A DNA stretch of 64,000 bases from an uncultured Lachnospiraceae bacterium (GCA_934320845.1 CAKRFU010000003.1:124001-188000); one strand, 5' to 3'. Shown: positions 17,282 to 26,947, counted from the stretch's first letter. Numbers and translations: made by a program. The notes: generated by a model not told the origin, from the letters alone.

Positions 17282-18228
17282 TGGCAGTTAAAAAACTTTA
17301 TTTTGCGCCGATGGAAGGTGTTGCGGGGTATATATTCAGAAATATTTATGTTGATTTTTTCGATGATGCGGATAAGTTTTTTTCTCCATTTGTGGTCACA
17401 AGACCATCCGGAATTATGAAAAACAAAGAACTTAGGGATATACTTCCGGAAAATAATGAAAAACTTGTTTTGGTTCCTCAGATTCTTGCAAATAATGCAG
17501 ACGGTTTTATAAATGCATCAAAGCAGATAAAAGAACTTGGCTGCGATGAGGTAAATTTAAATCTTGGCTGTCCGTCAGGGACTGTAGTTTCAAAAAAAAG
17601 AGGAGCAGGATTTTTGAAATATCCCGAGGAACTTGACGAATTTTTTGACAGAATTTACAGTGAATGCGATGTAAAGATTTCAGTTAAAACCAGGATTGGA
17701 TTTGAAAAGCCGGAAGAGATTTACAGACTTATTGAGATTTTTAATAAATATCCTATCCATGAGCTTATTATTCATCCGAGAACGAGAATGGATATGTACA
17801 AAAATAAGCCTAATCTCGAGATGTTTGAATATGCACTTGACAAAAGCAAAAATCCGGTCTGTTACAACGGTGATATAAAGACTAAAGAGGACTATGAGCT
17901 GATAACAGAAAGATTTCCAAAGACTGACAGTGTTATGATTGGAAGGGGAATATTATCAAATCCCGGATTGTTTGGCGAGATAAAAGGAAAAGGAGCTATA
18001 AATAAGGAAATATTTAAAAAATATTATCAGACGATATTTGAAAAATATTGTGAAGTTTATGATGGAGATACATTTATCCTATTTAAATTAAAAGAATTGT
18101 GGGCATATTTTGCAAATGATTTTGAAAATGCGGATAAGTATTTAAAAAAGATAAGAAAATCAAAAAAAATCATGGAATATGTGGATGCAGTAGAAAAATT
18201 ATTTAGTGATTGTGAGTTTAAAATTTGA
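17281..18228 (+). CDS. dus: tRNA-dihydrouridine synthase
   Basis: An FMN-dependent TIM barrel of 315 residues that reduces uridines in tRNA D-loops. It begins YFAPMEGVAGYIFR, has the catalytic Cys in NLNLGCPSGTVV (about residue 97), and carries VKTRIGF, IIHPRTR (about 165), PVCYNGDI and MIGRGILSNP. The usual Lys after GAG is replaced by a GAGFLKYP segment that still supplies a Lys. It forms an operon with the lipid kinase. The paralogue class cannot be settled. Confidence 0.9.
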   Translation: MAVKKLYFAPMEGVAGYIFRNIYVDFFDDADKFFSPFVVTRPSGIMKNKELRDILPENNEKLVLVPQILANNADGFINASKQIKELGCDEVNLNLGCPSGTVVSKKRGAGFLKYPEELDEFFDRIYSECDVKISVKTRIGFEKPEEIYRLIEIFNKYPIHELIIHPRTRMDMYKNKPNLEMFEYALDKSKNPVCYNGDIKTKEDYELITERFPKTDSVMIGRGILSNPGLFGEIKGKGAINKEIFKKYYQTIFEKYCEVYDGDTFILFKLKELWAYFANDFENADKYLKKIRKSKKIMEYVDAVEKLFSDCEFKI

Positions 18229-18238
18229 TTTTACACAT

Positions 18239-18281
18239 AAAACCTTTTCAGGGTGCATATATTGTTATGGAAAAGTTTTTT
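18239..18281 (+). terminator. Possible terminator after dus
   Basis: AAAACCTTTTC (18239-18249) pairs with GAAAAGTTTTTT from 18270 on with one bulge; the distal arm ends in a T-run. Confidence 0.5.
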
Positions 18282-18308
18282 ACTTATAATATATGAACGG
18301 AGGTTTTT

Positions 18309-20168
18309 ATGTGTGGAATAGCCGGTTTTTTTTCAAATGATATAAATTTTGAAGTAAGTGATAAATACAGAAAGATACTTATGCAGATGAAGAAAAGTCT
18401 TTATCACAGAGGACCTGATGATTCGGGGATTTATTTGAATGAGCATTGTGGATTTGCCCATACACGTCTGGCAATAAGAGATGTAAGATATGGCAGACAG
18501 CCGATGAGAAGAACAATAAATAATAATGATTATGTTATTGTTTACAATGGAGAAATTTACAATACGGACATTTTAAGAAAAGAGTTAAAGAGAGCAGGAT
18601 GGCATTTTGAATCGAAATCAGATACAGAAGTTATACTGCTTTTATTTTTGCAATATGGGCCGGAATTTGTAAAAAAAATTGATGGAATATTTTCGTTTGC
18701 AATATATGATTCAAGTCATGCTATATTATATCTGTATAGAGACCAGTTTGGCATAAAGCCGTTATTTTATACATTTGTAAAGGAAGATAATGCTATTGTA
18801 TTTGGCTCGGAAGTGAAGGCTCTTTTTGAATACGGAAAAATTAATGCGGTTGTAGACAGTGACGGATTGAATGAAGTGTTTGGAATAGGACCTGCAAGAC
18901 AGCTGGGAAATGCTGTGTTTAAAGGAATAAATGAATTAAAACCCGGAAATTATCTCACATGCAGCAAATACGGTGTGATTTGTAAAGAATACTGGAGGTT
19001 AGAGAGCAGGTATCATGAGGACGGTTATGAGAGAACAATCGAAAAGACAAAATATCTGTTGGAGGACGCAGTTGTAAGGCAGATGGTATCTGACGAGGAA
19101 GTGCCTATATGTACATTTCTGTCGGGTGGGATTGATTCGAGCCTTGTATCATCAATATGTGCAGCAAAACTTAAGGAAGAAGGTAAAAAACTTTCAACAT
19201 ATTCATTTGACTTTACGGGAAATGAAAAATATTTTAAGGCAAACAGTTTCCAGCCGTCGCAAGATGCTCCGTATGCAAAGAAAATGGTTGAGTATCTTGG
19301 AACCGAGCACAAAATTTTGAACTGTGATTATGAGATACAGGCAAATCTTTTATATGAGTCCATTGATTCACATGACCTTCCATGCATGGCTGATATAGAC
19401 TCATCGCTGATATTTTTCTGCCGAGAAGTAAGTAAAAATCATAAGGTAGTGCTGACGGGAGAATGTGCTGATGAGATATTCGGGGGGTATCCGTGGTTTC
19501 ACAGAGAAAAATTTTTGAAATGTAATACGTTTCCGTGGACACCTGATTTATCGCCGAGAAAACAGCTAATGAAGCCGGATGTATTAGAGGTGCTTGATAT
19601 GGATGAATATGTGAAGAAAGCTTATGAGAGTGCCGTAAAAGAGGTGGATATACTTCCGTGGGAAAATAAAATTGAAGCTGACCGAAGAAGAATAAGTTAT
19701 CTAAATATAAGGTTTTTTATGCAGACCCTTTTAAACAGAATGGATAGAACAAGTATGCATTCGGGGTTGGAAGCAAGAGTTCCGTTTGCCGATAAACAGC
19801 TTGTTCAGTATGTATTTAATATTCCGTGGGATATGAAAGCGAGAAACGATATGGTAAAAAATGTGCTAAGACAGGCAGCGAGAGGGCGTGTACCTAATGA
19901 AGTCCTGTTTAGAAAAAAGAGCCCTTATCCAAAGACATACAATCCGTATTATGAAAAACTGCTCATAAACCGTCTGAAAAATGACTTAAAAAATGGTGCA
20001 CCAATTCTTCAGATAATAGATGAGAAAAAACTCACAGCCTTTATGGAAGGAGAAAAGGATTATGGTGCACCATGGTACGGTCAGCTTATGGCAGGTCCCC
20101 AGATGCTTGCATATCTTATACAGATAAATTACTGGTTGAACAAATATAAGATAAAAATACAGATATAA
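18309..20168 (+). CDS. asnB: Glutamine-hydrolysing asparagine synthetase
   Basis: Makes asparagine from aspartate, ATP and glutamine nitrogen. The 619-residue chain has the class II glutaminase domain with Cys2 exposed at the N-terminus (MCGIAGF), then RLAIRD and YNGEIYN. The synthetase domain follows with the PP-loop LSGGIDSSLV near residue 275 and GECADEIFGGYPW. Length is typical of AsnB type 1. It is monocistronic, with ribosome site GGAGG before ATG, and its end converges on dpaB with only about 24 nt between them. Confidence 0.9.
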   Translation: MCGIAGFFSNDINFEVSDKYRKILMQMKKSLYHRGPDDSGIYLNEHCGFAHTRLAIRDVRYGRQPMRRTINNNDYVIVYNGEIYNTDILRKELKRAGWHFESKSDTEVILLLFLQYGPEFVKKIDGIFSFAIYDSSHAILYLYRDQFGIKPLFYTFVKEDNAIVFGSEVKALFEYGKINAVVDSDGLNEVFGIGPARQLGNAVFKGINELKPGNYLTCSKYGVICKEYWRLESRYHEDGYERTIEKTKYLLEDAVVRQMVSDEEVPICTFLSGGIDSSLVSSICAAKLKEEGKKLSTYSFDFTGNEKYFKANSFQPSQDAPYAKKMVEYLGTEHKILNCDYEIQANLLYESIDSHDLPCMADIDSSLIFFCREVSKNHKVVLTGECADEIFGGYPWFHREKFLKCNTFPWTPDLSPRKQLMKPDVLEVLDMDEYVKKAYESAVKEVDILPWENKIEADRRRISYLNIRFFMQTLLNRMDRTSMHSGLEARVPFADKQLVQYVFNIPWDMKARNDMVKNVLRQAARGRVPNEVLFRKKSPYPKTYNPYYEKLLINRLKNDLKNGAPILQIIDEKKLTAFMEGEKDYGAPWYGQLMAGPQMLAYLIQINYWLNKYKIKIQI

Positions 20169-20192
20169 ATTTCCATATTAAAATTTTATGAT

Positions 20193-20783
20193 TTATTTTT
20201 CATATAAAACCGGTTGAAGCTGTCCCCCTTTTAAGGCAGCTTCTATTGTTTTGTCGATAAGGTCAAATTTTGCAATCAGCGAACATGGTTTTTTTTCGGG
20301 ATTATCTTGGAAAAACGGCACAAAATAAATGTTTTTTACATTGTAAAGCTTACCTATATTCTGGAAATTTAATCCCATTGCATCGTTGGTGGAAACAGCT
20401 ATGATAAGTGGTTTTTCGTTTCTGAGGTGAGCTTTTGCAGCCATGAGAACAGGAGTGTCTGTTATTCCATTTGCAAGTTTAGCAAGAGTATTTCCGGTAC
20501 AAGGAGCAATGACAAGGGCATCAAGAAAATTTCCGGGACCAATGGTTTCAGCATTCTGTATGGTTTTAATGTTTTCTTTGCCTGTGATTTCTTCTAATGA
20601 TTTTAAAAAGTCGTCACAGTTTCCGAAACGACTGTCCATGTTCGCAGCATTAAAAGAAACAATCGGAAATATTTCGTATTCTTTTTCGTGAAGTGAATTT
20701 ATTATTTTTTTGATTTTGCTGTGTGTGCAGAAAGAACCGGTTATGGCAAAACCTATTTTGTTTTTTTGAGATTTATTATTCAA
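20193..20783 (-). CDS. dpaB: Dipicolinate synthase subunit B
   Basis: A 196-residue flavoprotein of the phosphopantothenoylcysteine decarboxylase fold (IGFAITGSFCTHSKI, ALVIAPCTGNTLAKLANGI, STNDAMG). With DpaA it forms dipicolinic acid, the major spore-core solute. The start is a TTG at 20783 preceded by GGGAGGG that lies inside the end of dpaA; the two genes are 2 nt apart and clearly co-translated. In Bacillus the pair is transcribed in the mother cell. Its presence shows that this lineage keeps a spore-specific pathway. Confidence 0.88.
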   Translation of the reverse strand: MNNKSQKNKIGFAITGSFCTHSKIKKIINSLHEKEYEIFPIVSFNAANMDSRFGNCDDFLKSLEEITGKENIKTIQNAETIGPGNFLDALVIAPCTGNTLAKLANGITDTPVLMAAKAHLRNEKPLIIAVSTNDAMGLNFQNIGKLYNVKNIYFVPFFQDNPEKKPCSLIAKFDLIDKTIEAALKGGQLQPVLYEK

Positions 20784-20785
20784 GG

Positions 20786-21649
20786 TTAACCCTCCCTTTT
20801 TAGGTTTACAATTTCATTAAATATAATGTGGGCGGCGGATTTCGGGGCATAAGTTCCGGGGATACCGGGACAGAGTTTTGCGGTTATACCATGTTTTTTA
20901 CAATAATCAAAGTCAGTACCTCCGGGTGCGGACGCAATATCAATAATGGTGGTATTTTTGCTAAGCTTTTCTAAAATGTTATGTGTGAGCACTTTAGATG
21001 GTGCGGTGTTAAATATAAAGTCAAACTTATGAATGGATTTTATTTCGTTTATATTTTCGTAGAATAATGCATTGTGGCATTTGGTGCGCATGCATAAATC
21101 CTGAGTGTGAAAATTTTTACTTTTCATATCATTTTCGACAACATATATACAGGCTTTCATGCATTTGAGAAGACTGCATATTTTTTTACCGCAGTTGCCG
21201 TATCCTATAACTAAGCATTTACTTCCTGAAATTGTTATTTTGGAAGAATGCATCGCATTAAAAACAGCACCTTCGGCGGTTATTTTTGCATTGTTTGTCA
21301 CAAAAGTTTTTGATTTGTATAAATCATAATAATTTATGCCATAATATTTGCAAAAATCTATAAGTTCTTTATCAAAAAGTCCACCGATAAGATAGTTATT
21401 TTTGTATGCAAAAGGAAATATATTGTCTATCATTTCTTTTTTTACAGGAATCGGAAAAACAAGAAAATCCGTTCCTGAAAAAGATTTGCTTTCATTAAAA
21501 CAATGTGAGTATTTTATTTTTTTGTTTTCACCGGAAAAACAGTTGGATGAAATAGCGGTATTAAACCCTTTTTCGAGAAAAAGGGAAAAAAGGGCACGCT
21601 GTCTGTCATCATCTCCAAATATATATATCTTGTCATTAAAAATATTCAA
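20786..21649 (-). CDS. dpaA: Dipicolinate synthase subunit A
   Basis: The NAD(P)-binding subunit, which acts on the dihydrodipicolinate precursor. About 287 residues with a Rossmann region in the second half (KCLVIGYGNCGKKICSLLKC) and a conserved end (IDIASAPGGTDFDYCKKHGI, then CPGIPGTYAPKSAAHII). I prefer the TTG at 21649 because GGGTGG lies just upstream; in-frame ATGs at 21664 and 21709 lack a site. Upstream at about 21694 the minus strand reads CATATACTGTA, which resembles the -10 element of mother-cell sigma factors (sigma-E CATACAnT or sigma-K CATAnnnTA). That reading is an inference. Confidence 0.85.
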   Translation of the reverse strand: MNIFNDKIYIFGDDDRQRALFSLFLEKGFNTAISSNCFSGENKKIKYSHCFNESKSFSGTDFLVFPIPVKKEMIDNIFPFAYKNNYLIGGLFDKELIDFCKYYGINYYDLYKSKTFVTNNAKITAEGAVFNAMHSSKITISGSKCLVIGYGNCGKKICSLLKCMKACIYVVENDMKSKNFHTQDLCMRTKCHNALFYENINEIKSIHKFDFIFNTAPSKVLTHNILEKLSKNTTIIDIASAPGGTDFDYCKKHGITAKLCPGIPGTYAPKSAAHIIFNEIVNLKREG

Positions 21650-21839
21650 TGCTACCACCCACATAAATTTAAGAATACTACAGTATATGCAGAATAAGTG
21701 GTGTTGCAACTTGCAAAAACTTTAAACATAGTGTTGCTGCTGTTTACCTCTGCAGTACATCGGTAGTATTATTTTTTTGTTGTTGAGGGCGGATAATGAC
21801 CGATTTTAGTCTTTTTAATGGCGAAATATGTAAAAATAC

Positions 21840-21868
21840 TTGACCAAGTACGTTATTTTCTGTATTCT
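21840..21868 (+). promoter_or_regulatory. Possible promoter of the LytTR regulator
   Basis: TTGACC at 21840-21845 and TATTCT at 21863-21868 with a 17-bp spacer; a better TATAAT at 21868-21873 would need a 22-bp spacer. Confidence 0.4.
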
Positions 21869-21904
21869 ATAATCAGATGTGAAGTTTATGAGGAGAATAT
21901 ATCT

Positions 21905-22630
21905 ATGATAAAAGTTGCAGTATGTGAGGACAGTGAAATAGACAGGAGTATGTTAGAGGAAATTGTAGGTTTCCTCATGACTGACAGAGGGTTGGAGTAT
22001 GAGATAATACCATATTTAAACGGTGAAGAACTTGTTGCAGGTTACAAAAATCATCCATATGATCTTATTTTTCTTGATGTGATGATGAATGAGATAGACG
22101 GTATTGAGACAGGAAAACTGATACGTCAGATGGATGGAAATGTTGAAATCGTTTATTGTACATCCAGCAGTGACTTTGCGATAGCAGCGTATGATGTACA
22201 TGCTATGGGATACCTGCTTAAACCATACGAACCGGGAAGGATAGGTGCGGTTATTGATTATTATGTTCAGAAACACCCGCAGAAAAATCAGAATTTTATT
22301 GAAGTTAAGTCCAGAAGAAAATCACTTATTATACCTTATAAGGATATAATAAACATGGAGTCGGATAATAAGGTTGTTTACATATACACTACGACACAGG
22401 GAGCCGTAAAAGTTTATAACAAGCTGGATGTGTTTGAACAGGAACTGGCAGATAAAAGATTTTTAAGATGCCATCAGAGTTATCTTGTCAACATGCAGTA
22501 TGTTGCAGGACTTGTCGACTCGGATTTCATAATGATAAATGACAAGATGATACCTATAAGAAAAAGCGGAAGAAAGCTTATCGTAAAAAAATATGAAGAT
22601 TTCTTAAAAGATTCACTGAAGCAGCAATAA
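21905..22630 (+). CDS. LytTR-family response regulator
   Basis: A 241-residue AgrA/LytR-like regulator. The receiver domain (about 1-120) has the acidic CEDSEID, phospho-acceptor Asp58 in IFLDVMM and switch Lys in GYLLKPYE. The LytTR DNA-binding domain (about 135-235) shows FIEVKSRRKS, FLRCHQSYLVNM and IPIRKSGR. The ATG at 21905 follows GAGGAG; an upstream in-frame ATG at 21818 overlaps the promoter region and is unlikely. No sensor kinase is next to it, so its partner lies elsewhere. LytTR regulators often control secreted peptides, exopolysaccharide or competence genes. Confidence 0.88.
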   Translation: MIKVAVCEDSEIDRSMLEEIVGFLMTDRGLEYEIIPYLNGEELVAGYKNHPYDLIFLDVMMNEIDGIETGKLIRQMDGNVEIVYCTSSSDFAIAAYDVHAMGYLLKPYEPGRIGAVIDYYVQKHPQKNQNFIEVKSRRKSLIIPYKDIINMESDNKVVYIYTTTQGAVKVYNKLDVFEQELADKRFLRCHQSYLVNMQYVAGLVDSDFIMINDKMIPIRKSGRKLIVKKYEDFLKDSLKQQ

Positions 22631-22638
22631 TTAAAATA

Positions 22639-22674
22639 AAAGGCAGACTATATATTTGTATGTAGTCTGCTTTA
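22639..22674 (+). terminator. Terminator after LytTR regulator
   Basis: GCAGACTA (22643-22650) pairs with TAGTCTGC (22663-22670), extended by A/G-T pairs; a short T-run follows. Confidence 0.6.
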
Positions 22675-22694
22675 AAAATGAAATGAGGATTTTG

Positions 22695-23870
22695 ATGAGA
22701 CAGAAAAAATATATTTTAAAACAGATTGCAATTATATGTACGGCTGCGTTTCTATTTACAGGATGCGGAAAGGCTGACAAATCATATGATAAAGGGATGG
22801 AGTATATTGAAAGTGAAGATTATGGGAAAGCGTTAAAATGCTTTGAGGAGGCTATAAGTGAGAATGCCGACAAAGCAGAATATTATATCGGTGCAGGCAT
22901 GGCATATAACTATCTGGGCAGATATGATGAGGCTGTAGAGAAATTTTCACATGCATTTCAGGAGTCGGAGAATACGATTTCAAATACAAATAATAAACAG
23001 CTTTATTACGGAGATGCAATATCAAAGTATGGTCTTGCAAAATATGATGAGGCGATTGAGGATTGCAAAAAAGCATTAAACATAAAGCAGGTTGACAGTC
23101 TTGATGAAAAAATAAATCTCTTGCTTGCAGCGTCGTATCAGGCAAATGATAATTATACTGGGGCACAAAAAATATATGATTCGATTATAAAGTCGGACAA
23201 GAAAAATACAAAAGCCTACATTGCAAGAGCATCTTTATTTGTAGAGGTGAAAGATTATGAGTCTGCTGCAAAAGATTATACAAAAGCAATGGACACAGAT
23301 GAAGAATGTGACGATGCATATTTTGGATTGTATAATGTATATAATCTTCAGAAAGATGAGGAGTCTGCAAAGAGCATTCTAAACAAGCTGATTGACATGG
23401 ACAGCGATGACAAGAAACATGATATAGCTTCAGGAAAGGCATATTATTATCTTGGAGAGTATGATAATGCACTGGCAGCTTTCAAAAAGGCGGTTAAAAA
23501 TGGCGAACAAGATGCGTTGTACTTTGAAGGAATGACATATGTAGCAAAGTCAGATTATAATTCTGCAAAAAAATTATTTAAGGAATATATCTCAAAAGAG
23601 GATTTGACAAAAAATATAGACGCATATGTCCAGATTTCAAATTGCCTTATTGAAGTTGAGGAATATGAGCAGGCACTTACTTATGTTCAAAAAGGTCTTG
23701 ACCTCGGGGAAACATCGGTTCAAAAAGCATTGTTGAAAAATAATGTTATAATTTATGAAAAAATGGGACAGTATAAAAAGGCATATAGTGCAGCAAGAAA
23801 GTATGTAAAAATGTATCCGGATGATAGGAAAATGAAAAGAGAGTTAACATTTATCAGAACAAGGATATAA
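22695..23870 (+). CDS. TPR-repeat lipoprotein
   Basis: A 391-residue predicted lipoprotein. The signal peptide (MRQKKYILKQIAIICTAAF) ends at a lipobox, LFTGC, so the mature protein starts with Cys near residue 25 and is anchored outside the membrane. The rest is a chain of about eight tetratricopeptide repeats, recognisable by the recurring A-x3-Y-x-G and Y-x3-D-A pattern (EYYIGAGMAYNYLGRYDEAV; AYYYLGEYDNALAAFKKAV). TPRs bind protein partners; none is evident. The ATG at 22695 fits both the signal peptide and a TGAGG site; the upstream in-frame ATG at 22656 does not. Confidence 0.82.
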   Translation: MRQKKYILKQIAIICTAAFLFTGCGKADKSYDKGMEYIESEDYGKALKCFEEAISENADKAEYYIGAGMAYNYLGRYDEAVEKFSHAFQESENTISNTNNKQLYYGDAISKYGLAKYDEAIEDCKKALNIKQVDSLDEKINLLLAASYQANDNYTGAQKIYDSIIKSDKKNTKAYIARASLFVEVKDYESAAKDYTKAMDTDEECDDAYFGLYNVYNLQKDEESAKSILNKLIDMDSDDKKHDIASGKAYYYLGEYDNALAAFKKAVKNGEQDALYFEGMTYVAKSDYNSAKKLFKEYISKEDLTKNIDAYVQISNCLIEVEEYEQALTYVQKGLDLGETSVQKALLKNNVIIYEKMGQYKKAYSAARKYVKMYPDDRKMKRELTFIRTRI

Positions 23871-23919
23871 AAACGGCAGACAACAAAAAAGCTGAGTAAA
23901 GATAAGTGGAGGTAAAGCA

Positions 23920-25203
23920 GTGGAAGAAAAGTTGTATGATACATCAGAACAGAAGGAAAAAATAATTGTAGTTGGTGTAGCTACATCAGAAAATGATGAT
24001 ACCGACAAATCATTAGATGAGCTTATCGAACTTGGTCAGACAGCAGGCGTAGAGACTGTTGCTAAGGTTATTCAGAACAGGGAGAAAGTTCATCCGGGAA
24101 CATATATAGGAAAAGGAAAGATAGAGGAAGTAAGGGAACTTGTAATAAAGCATAAGGCAGATACTGTTGTATGTGATGATGAACTTACACCGGCACAGTT
24201 TAATAATCTTTCACAGATGCTTGATGTCAAGGTTGTTGACAGAACGGTTATGATTCTTGATATATTTGCTAAGAGGGCATCCACAAGTGAAGGAAAACTG
24301 CAGGTAGAACTTGCTCAGTTGAGATATAGGGCATCACACCTTATCGGTGGGCGAAGTGAACTTTCAAGACTGGGTGGTGGAATTGGAACAAGAGGTCCCG
24401 GAGAACAGAAACTTGAGATGGACAGACGACTTATCAAGGAAAGGATAACACAGGTAAGAAAAGAACTTGAACAGGTAAAGAGAACGAGAGAACTTACAAG
24501 AAAAAAGAGACAGGAAAATCCGATACCGGTAGTTGCTATTGTGGGCTATACAAATGCAGGAAAGTCAACTCTTTTAAATCATCTGACAGGTGCGGGAGTT
24601 TTATCTGAGGACAAACTTTTTGCGACGCTTGATCCGACAACAAGAAAACTTGTAAGGGAAAACGGTGAGGAAATTTTATTTACCGATACCGTAGGTTTTA
24701 TAAGAAAACTGCCTCATCATCTTATTCAGGCATTTAGAAGTACACTTGAAGAAGCAAAATATGCTGACCTTATACTTCATGTTGTAGATTGTTCAAATGA
24801 AGATATGGACTCTCAGATGCATACAGTCTATGAGACGCTTAAAAAGCTTGAGGTAGGAGACAAAAAGATTATAACTGCGTTTAACAAGATTGATGTATGT
24901 GACAGGGAAGAGACATTGAAAGACCTTGCAGCTGACAGGACAGTCAGAATATCTGCAAAGACGGGACAGGGAATAGAGCAGATGCTTTCTGTTATAAGCG
25001 AAGTCATAGCAGAGGGAAAACAACTGCTTGATAAGGTATTTGGGTATGACGAAGCGGGAGCTGTGTCAAATGTAAGAAAATACGGACAGGTTATGGAAGA
25101 AGAGTACAGAAATGAAGGAATTTATATAAAGGCACTTATACCGAGAGAGTATATGTATCTTTTTGTTGAAGAAAAAAAGAAGAAAGAAGAGTGGGAAGAA
25201 TGA
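23920..25203 (+). CDS. hflX: Ribosome-associated GTPase HflX
   Basis: A 427-residue GTPase that binds the large ribosomal subunit and can split or rescue stalled ribosomes. It has the N-terminal nucleotide-binding domain (HPGTYIGKGKIEE), the glycine-rich linker GGGIGTRGPGEQ, the G1 motif GYTNAGKST near residue 207, FTDTVGF (G3) and FNKID (G4). The start is GTG with GTGGAGG 7 nt upstream. The stop overlaps the folA start (ATGA), so the two are translationally coupled. The C-terminal tail is unusually Lys/Glu-rich (EEKKKKEEWEE). Confidence 0.92.
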   Translation: MEEKLYDTSEQKEKIIVVGVATSENDDTDKSLDELIELGQTAGVETVAKVIQNREKVHPGTYIGKGKIEEVRELVIKHKADTVVCDDELTPAQFNNLSQMLDVKVVDRTVMILDIFAKRASTSEGKLQVELAQLRYRASHLIGGRSELSRLGGGIGTRGPGEQKLEMDRRLIKERITQVRKELEQVKRTRELTRKKRQENPIPVVAIVGYTNAGKSTLLNHLTGAGVLSEDKLFATLDPTTRKLVRENGEEILFTDTVGFIRKLPHHLIQAFRSTLEEAKYADLILHVVDCSNEDMDSQMHTVYETLKKLEVGDKKIITAFNKIDVCDREETLKDLAADRTVRISAKTGQGIEQMLSVISEVIAEGKQLLDKVFGYDEAGAVSNVRKYGQVMEEEYRNEGIYIKALIPREYMYLFVEEKKKKEEWEE

Positions 25204-25688
25204 ATCTGATAGCATGTGTTGACAAAAACTGGGCAATTGGCAATAAAGGTGAACTGCTTGTATCAATTCCTTCTGACAAAAAACTTTTCAAGGAACTTAC
25301 TGATGGAAAAGTTGTCATAGGTGGCAGAAAAACCATGGAGGCAATTCCTGGGGGAACCACACTCGGTGGAAGAACAAATATAATTCTTACATCCGATAAA
25401 AAATATTCTTACGGAAATGCCGTGATAGTCCACAGTATTGATGAGGCGCTTGAAGAATTGGAAAAATATGATGATAAAGATATATTTGTCATAGGCGGAG
25501 AAAAAGTTTATAAGGAATTTATGCCATATTGCAGCCATGCCTATATAACAAAAGTCGATTATGAGTATGAAGCGGATGCCTATCTAGAAAATCTGGAAAA
25601 ATCGGATGAATGGATTATGACTCACGATTCAGACGAATGGACATATTACGACCTCGAATATTATTTTTATCAGTATAAACGAAAATAA
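25200..25688 (+). CDS. folA: Dihydrofolate reductase
   Basis: Reduces dihydrofolate to tetrahydrofolate with NADPH. The 162-residue protein begins MNLIACVDKNWAIGNKGELL, carries VVIGGRKTMEAIP for NADPH binding, TNIILTS, and DIFVIGGEKVYKEF. Catalytic acidic residue: the Asp/Glu expected in the SDKKLFKELT helix is present. The ATG overlaps the hflX stop, so no separate ribosome site is needed. No thymidylate synthase is nearby. The chromosomal type (folA) rather than a plasmid resistance dfr is inferred from context. Confidence 0.9.
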   Translation: MNLIACVDKNWAIGNKGELLVSIPSDKKLFKELTDGKVVIGGRKTMEAIPGGTTLGGRTNIILTSDKKYSYGNAVIVHSIDEALEELEKYDDKDIFVIGGEKVYKEFMPYCSHAYITKVDYEYEADAYLENLEKSDEWIMTHDSDEWTYYDLEYYFYQYKRK

Positions 25689-25751
25689 TACATTTCGTAT
25701 TTACAAAATTGATAGCTGAATATCAAAATAAAAGAATATCCAAATAATAAA

Positions 25752-25797
25752 GGGATATACATTTGTCGATATTAACAAATGTATATCCCACTTTTTT
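25752..25797. terminator. Strong terminator between folA and DAHP synthase gene
   Basis: GGGATATACATTTGT (25752-25766) pairs perfectly over 15 bp with ACAAATGTATATCCC (25775-25789), followed by ACTTTTTTG. An A-run on the other side lets it serve the convergent gene too. Confidence 0.85.
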
Positions 25798-25810
25798 GCA
25801 TTAGAAATTA

Positions 25811-26839
25811 TTAAATTCTGTCTGCAATTTCATATATAAGTTTTTCTGTATCATTCCATCCGAGGCAAGGGTCAGTGATGGATTTTCCGTAAACACCGTC
25901 ACCAATCTTTTGATTTCCTTCTTCAATATAGCTCTCAATCATAACACCTTTAACAAGCTTTTCAATATCTTTTGAAACGCTGCGGCTGTGAAGAACCTCA
26001 GATACAATACGAGGCTGTTCGTAGAAGCATTTGTTTGAGTTAGCATGGTTTGCATCAACAATACATGCAGGGTTTTTGAGTTCAAGCTTGTGATACATTT
26101 CATTTAATAATGTAAGATCCTCATAATGATAGTTTGGAAGTGACTGGTCATGTTTATTTACGGCACCTCTTAAGATTGTATGTGCAAGAGGGTTTCCGTC
26201 GGATTTGACTTCCCATCCACGATACATAAATGTGTGGCTTCCCTGTGCTGCTATACATGAGTTGAGCATGATGCTCAAAGTACCGCTTGTAGGATTTTTC
26301 ATACCGCATGGAATATCAATTCCGCTTATTGTAAGTCGGTGCTGCTGATCCTCAACTGAACGTGCGCCTACGGCAACATATGATAATATATCTGAAAGAT
26401 AAGGCCAGTTTTCAGGGTAGAGCATCTCGTCTGCTGAGAACAGATGTGTCTCGGCGATAGAGCGAAGGTGCATTTTTCTCATTGCTATAAGACCTTCGTG
26501 AAGGTCAGGTGCTTTTTCCGGGTCAGGCTGGTGTACGATTCCCTTGTAACCTTCGCCTGTTGTTCTTGGTTTGTTTGTATATATACGAGGGATAATAATT
26601 AATTTGTCAGCGACTTTTTCCTGAACTTTTGCAAGACGTGTAGTGTAATCACATACTGCATCCTCGTTGTCGGCAGAACAAGGGCCAACGATAACCAAAA
26701 ATTTGTCAGACTCTCCTGTAAAGACTTTGGCAATCTTCTTATCTTTTTCTGCTTTTAATTTTTTGTGAGCTTCAGGAAGAGGATATCTTTCAAAAAGCTC
26801 CTCAGGTGAAATGACTTCTTTAACATAGGTAACGCCCAT
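25811..26839 (-). CDS. aroF: 3-deoxy-7-phosphoheptulonate (DAHP) synthase, class I AroG type
   Basis: Condenses phosphoenolpyruvate and erythrose 4-phosphate at the entry to aromatic amino-acid synthesis. The 342-residue protein has FLVIVGPCSADN near residue 50, YTNKPRTTGEGYKG, VGARSVEDQQHR and VDANHANSNK, all landmarks of the AroF/G/H class. It ends without an added chorismate mutase or ACT domain, and the regulatory type (Phe, Tyr or Trp sensitive) cannot be read. GGAGG lies just before the ATG. It has its own promoter and leader of about 100 nt; no TRAP or T-box element was seen. Confidence 0.9.
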   Translation of the reverse strand: MGVTYVKEVISPEELFERYPLPEAHKKLKAEKDKKIAKVFTGESDKFLVIVGPCSADNEDAVCDYTTRLAKVQEKVADKLIIIPRIYTNKPRTTGEGYKGIVHQPDPEKAPDLHEGLIAMRKMHLRSIAETHLFSADEMLYPENWPYLSDILSYVAVGARSVEDQQHRLTISGIDIPCGMKNPTSGTLSIMLNSCIAAQGSHTFMYRGWEVKSDGNPLAHTILRGAVNKHDQSLPNYHYEDLTLLNEMYHKLELKNPACIVDANHANSNKCFYEQPRIVSEVLHSRSVSKDIEKLVKGVMIESYIEEGNQKIGDGVYGKSITDPCLGWNDTEKLIYEIADRI

Positions 26840-26947
26840 TGTTTTTCCTCCATTCTGCCGTTTTCGGCGTAGTTAAGTTTTTTATAAATTTTCTCAATGT
26901 TGTATAAAAGTATAAACAAAATAAAGGTTTACACACAACAAGTCTTT

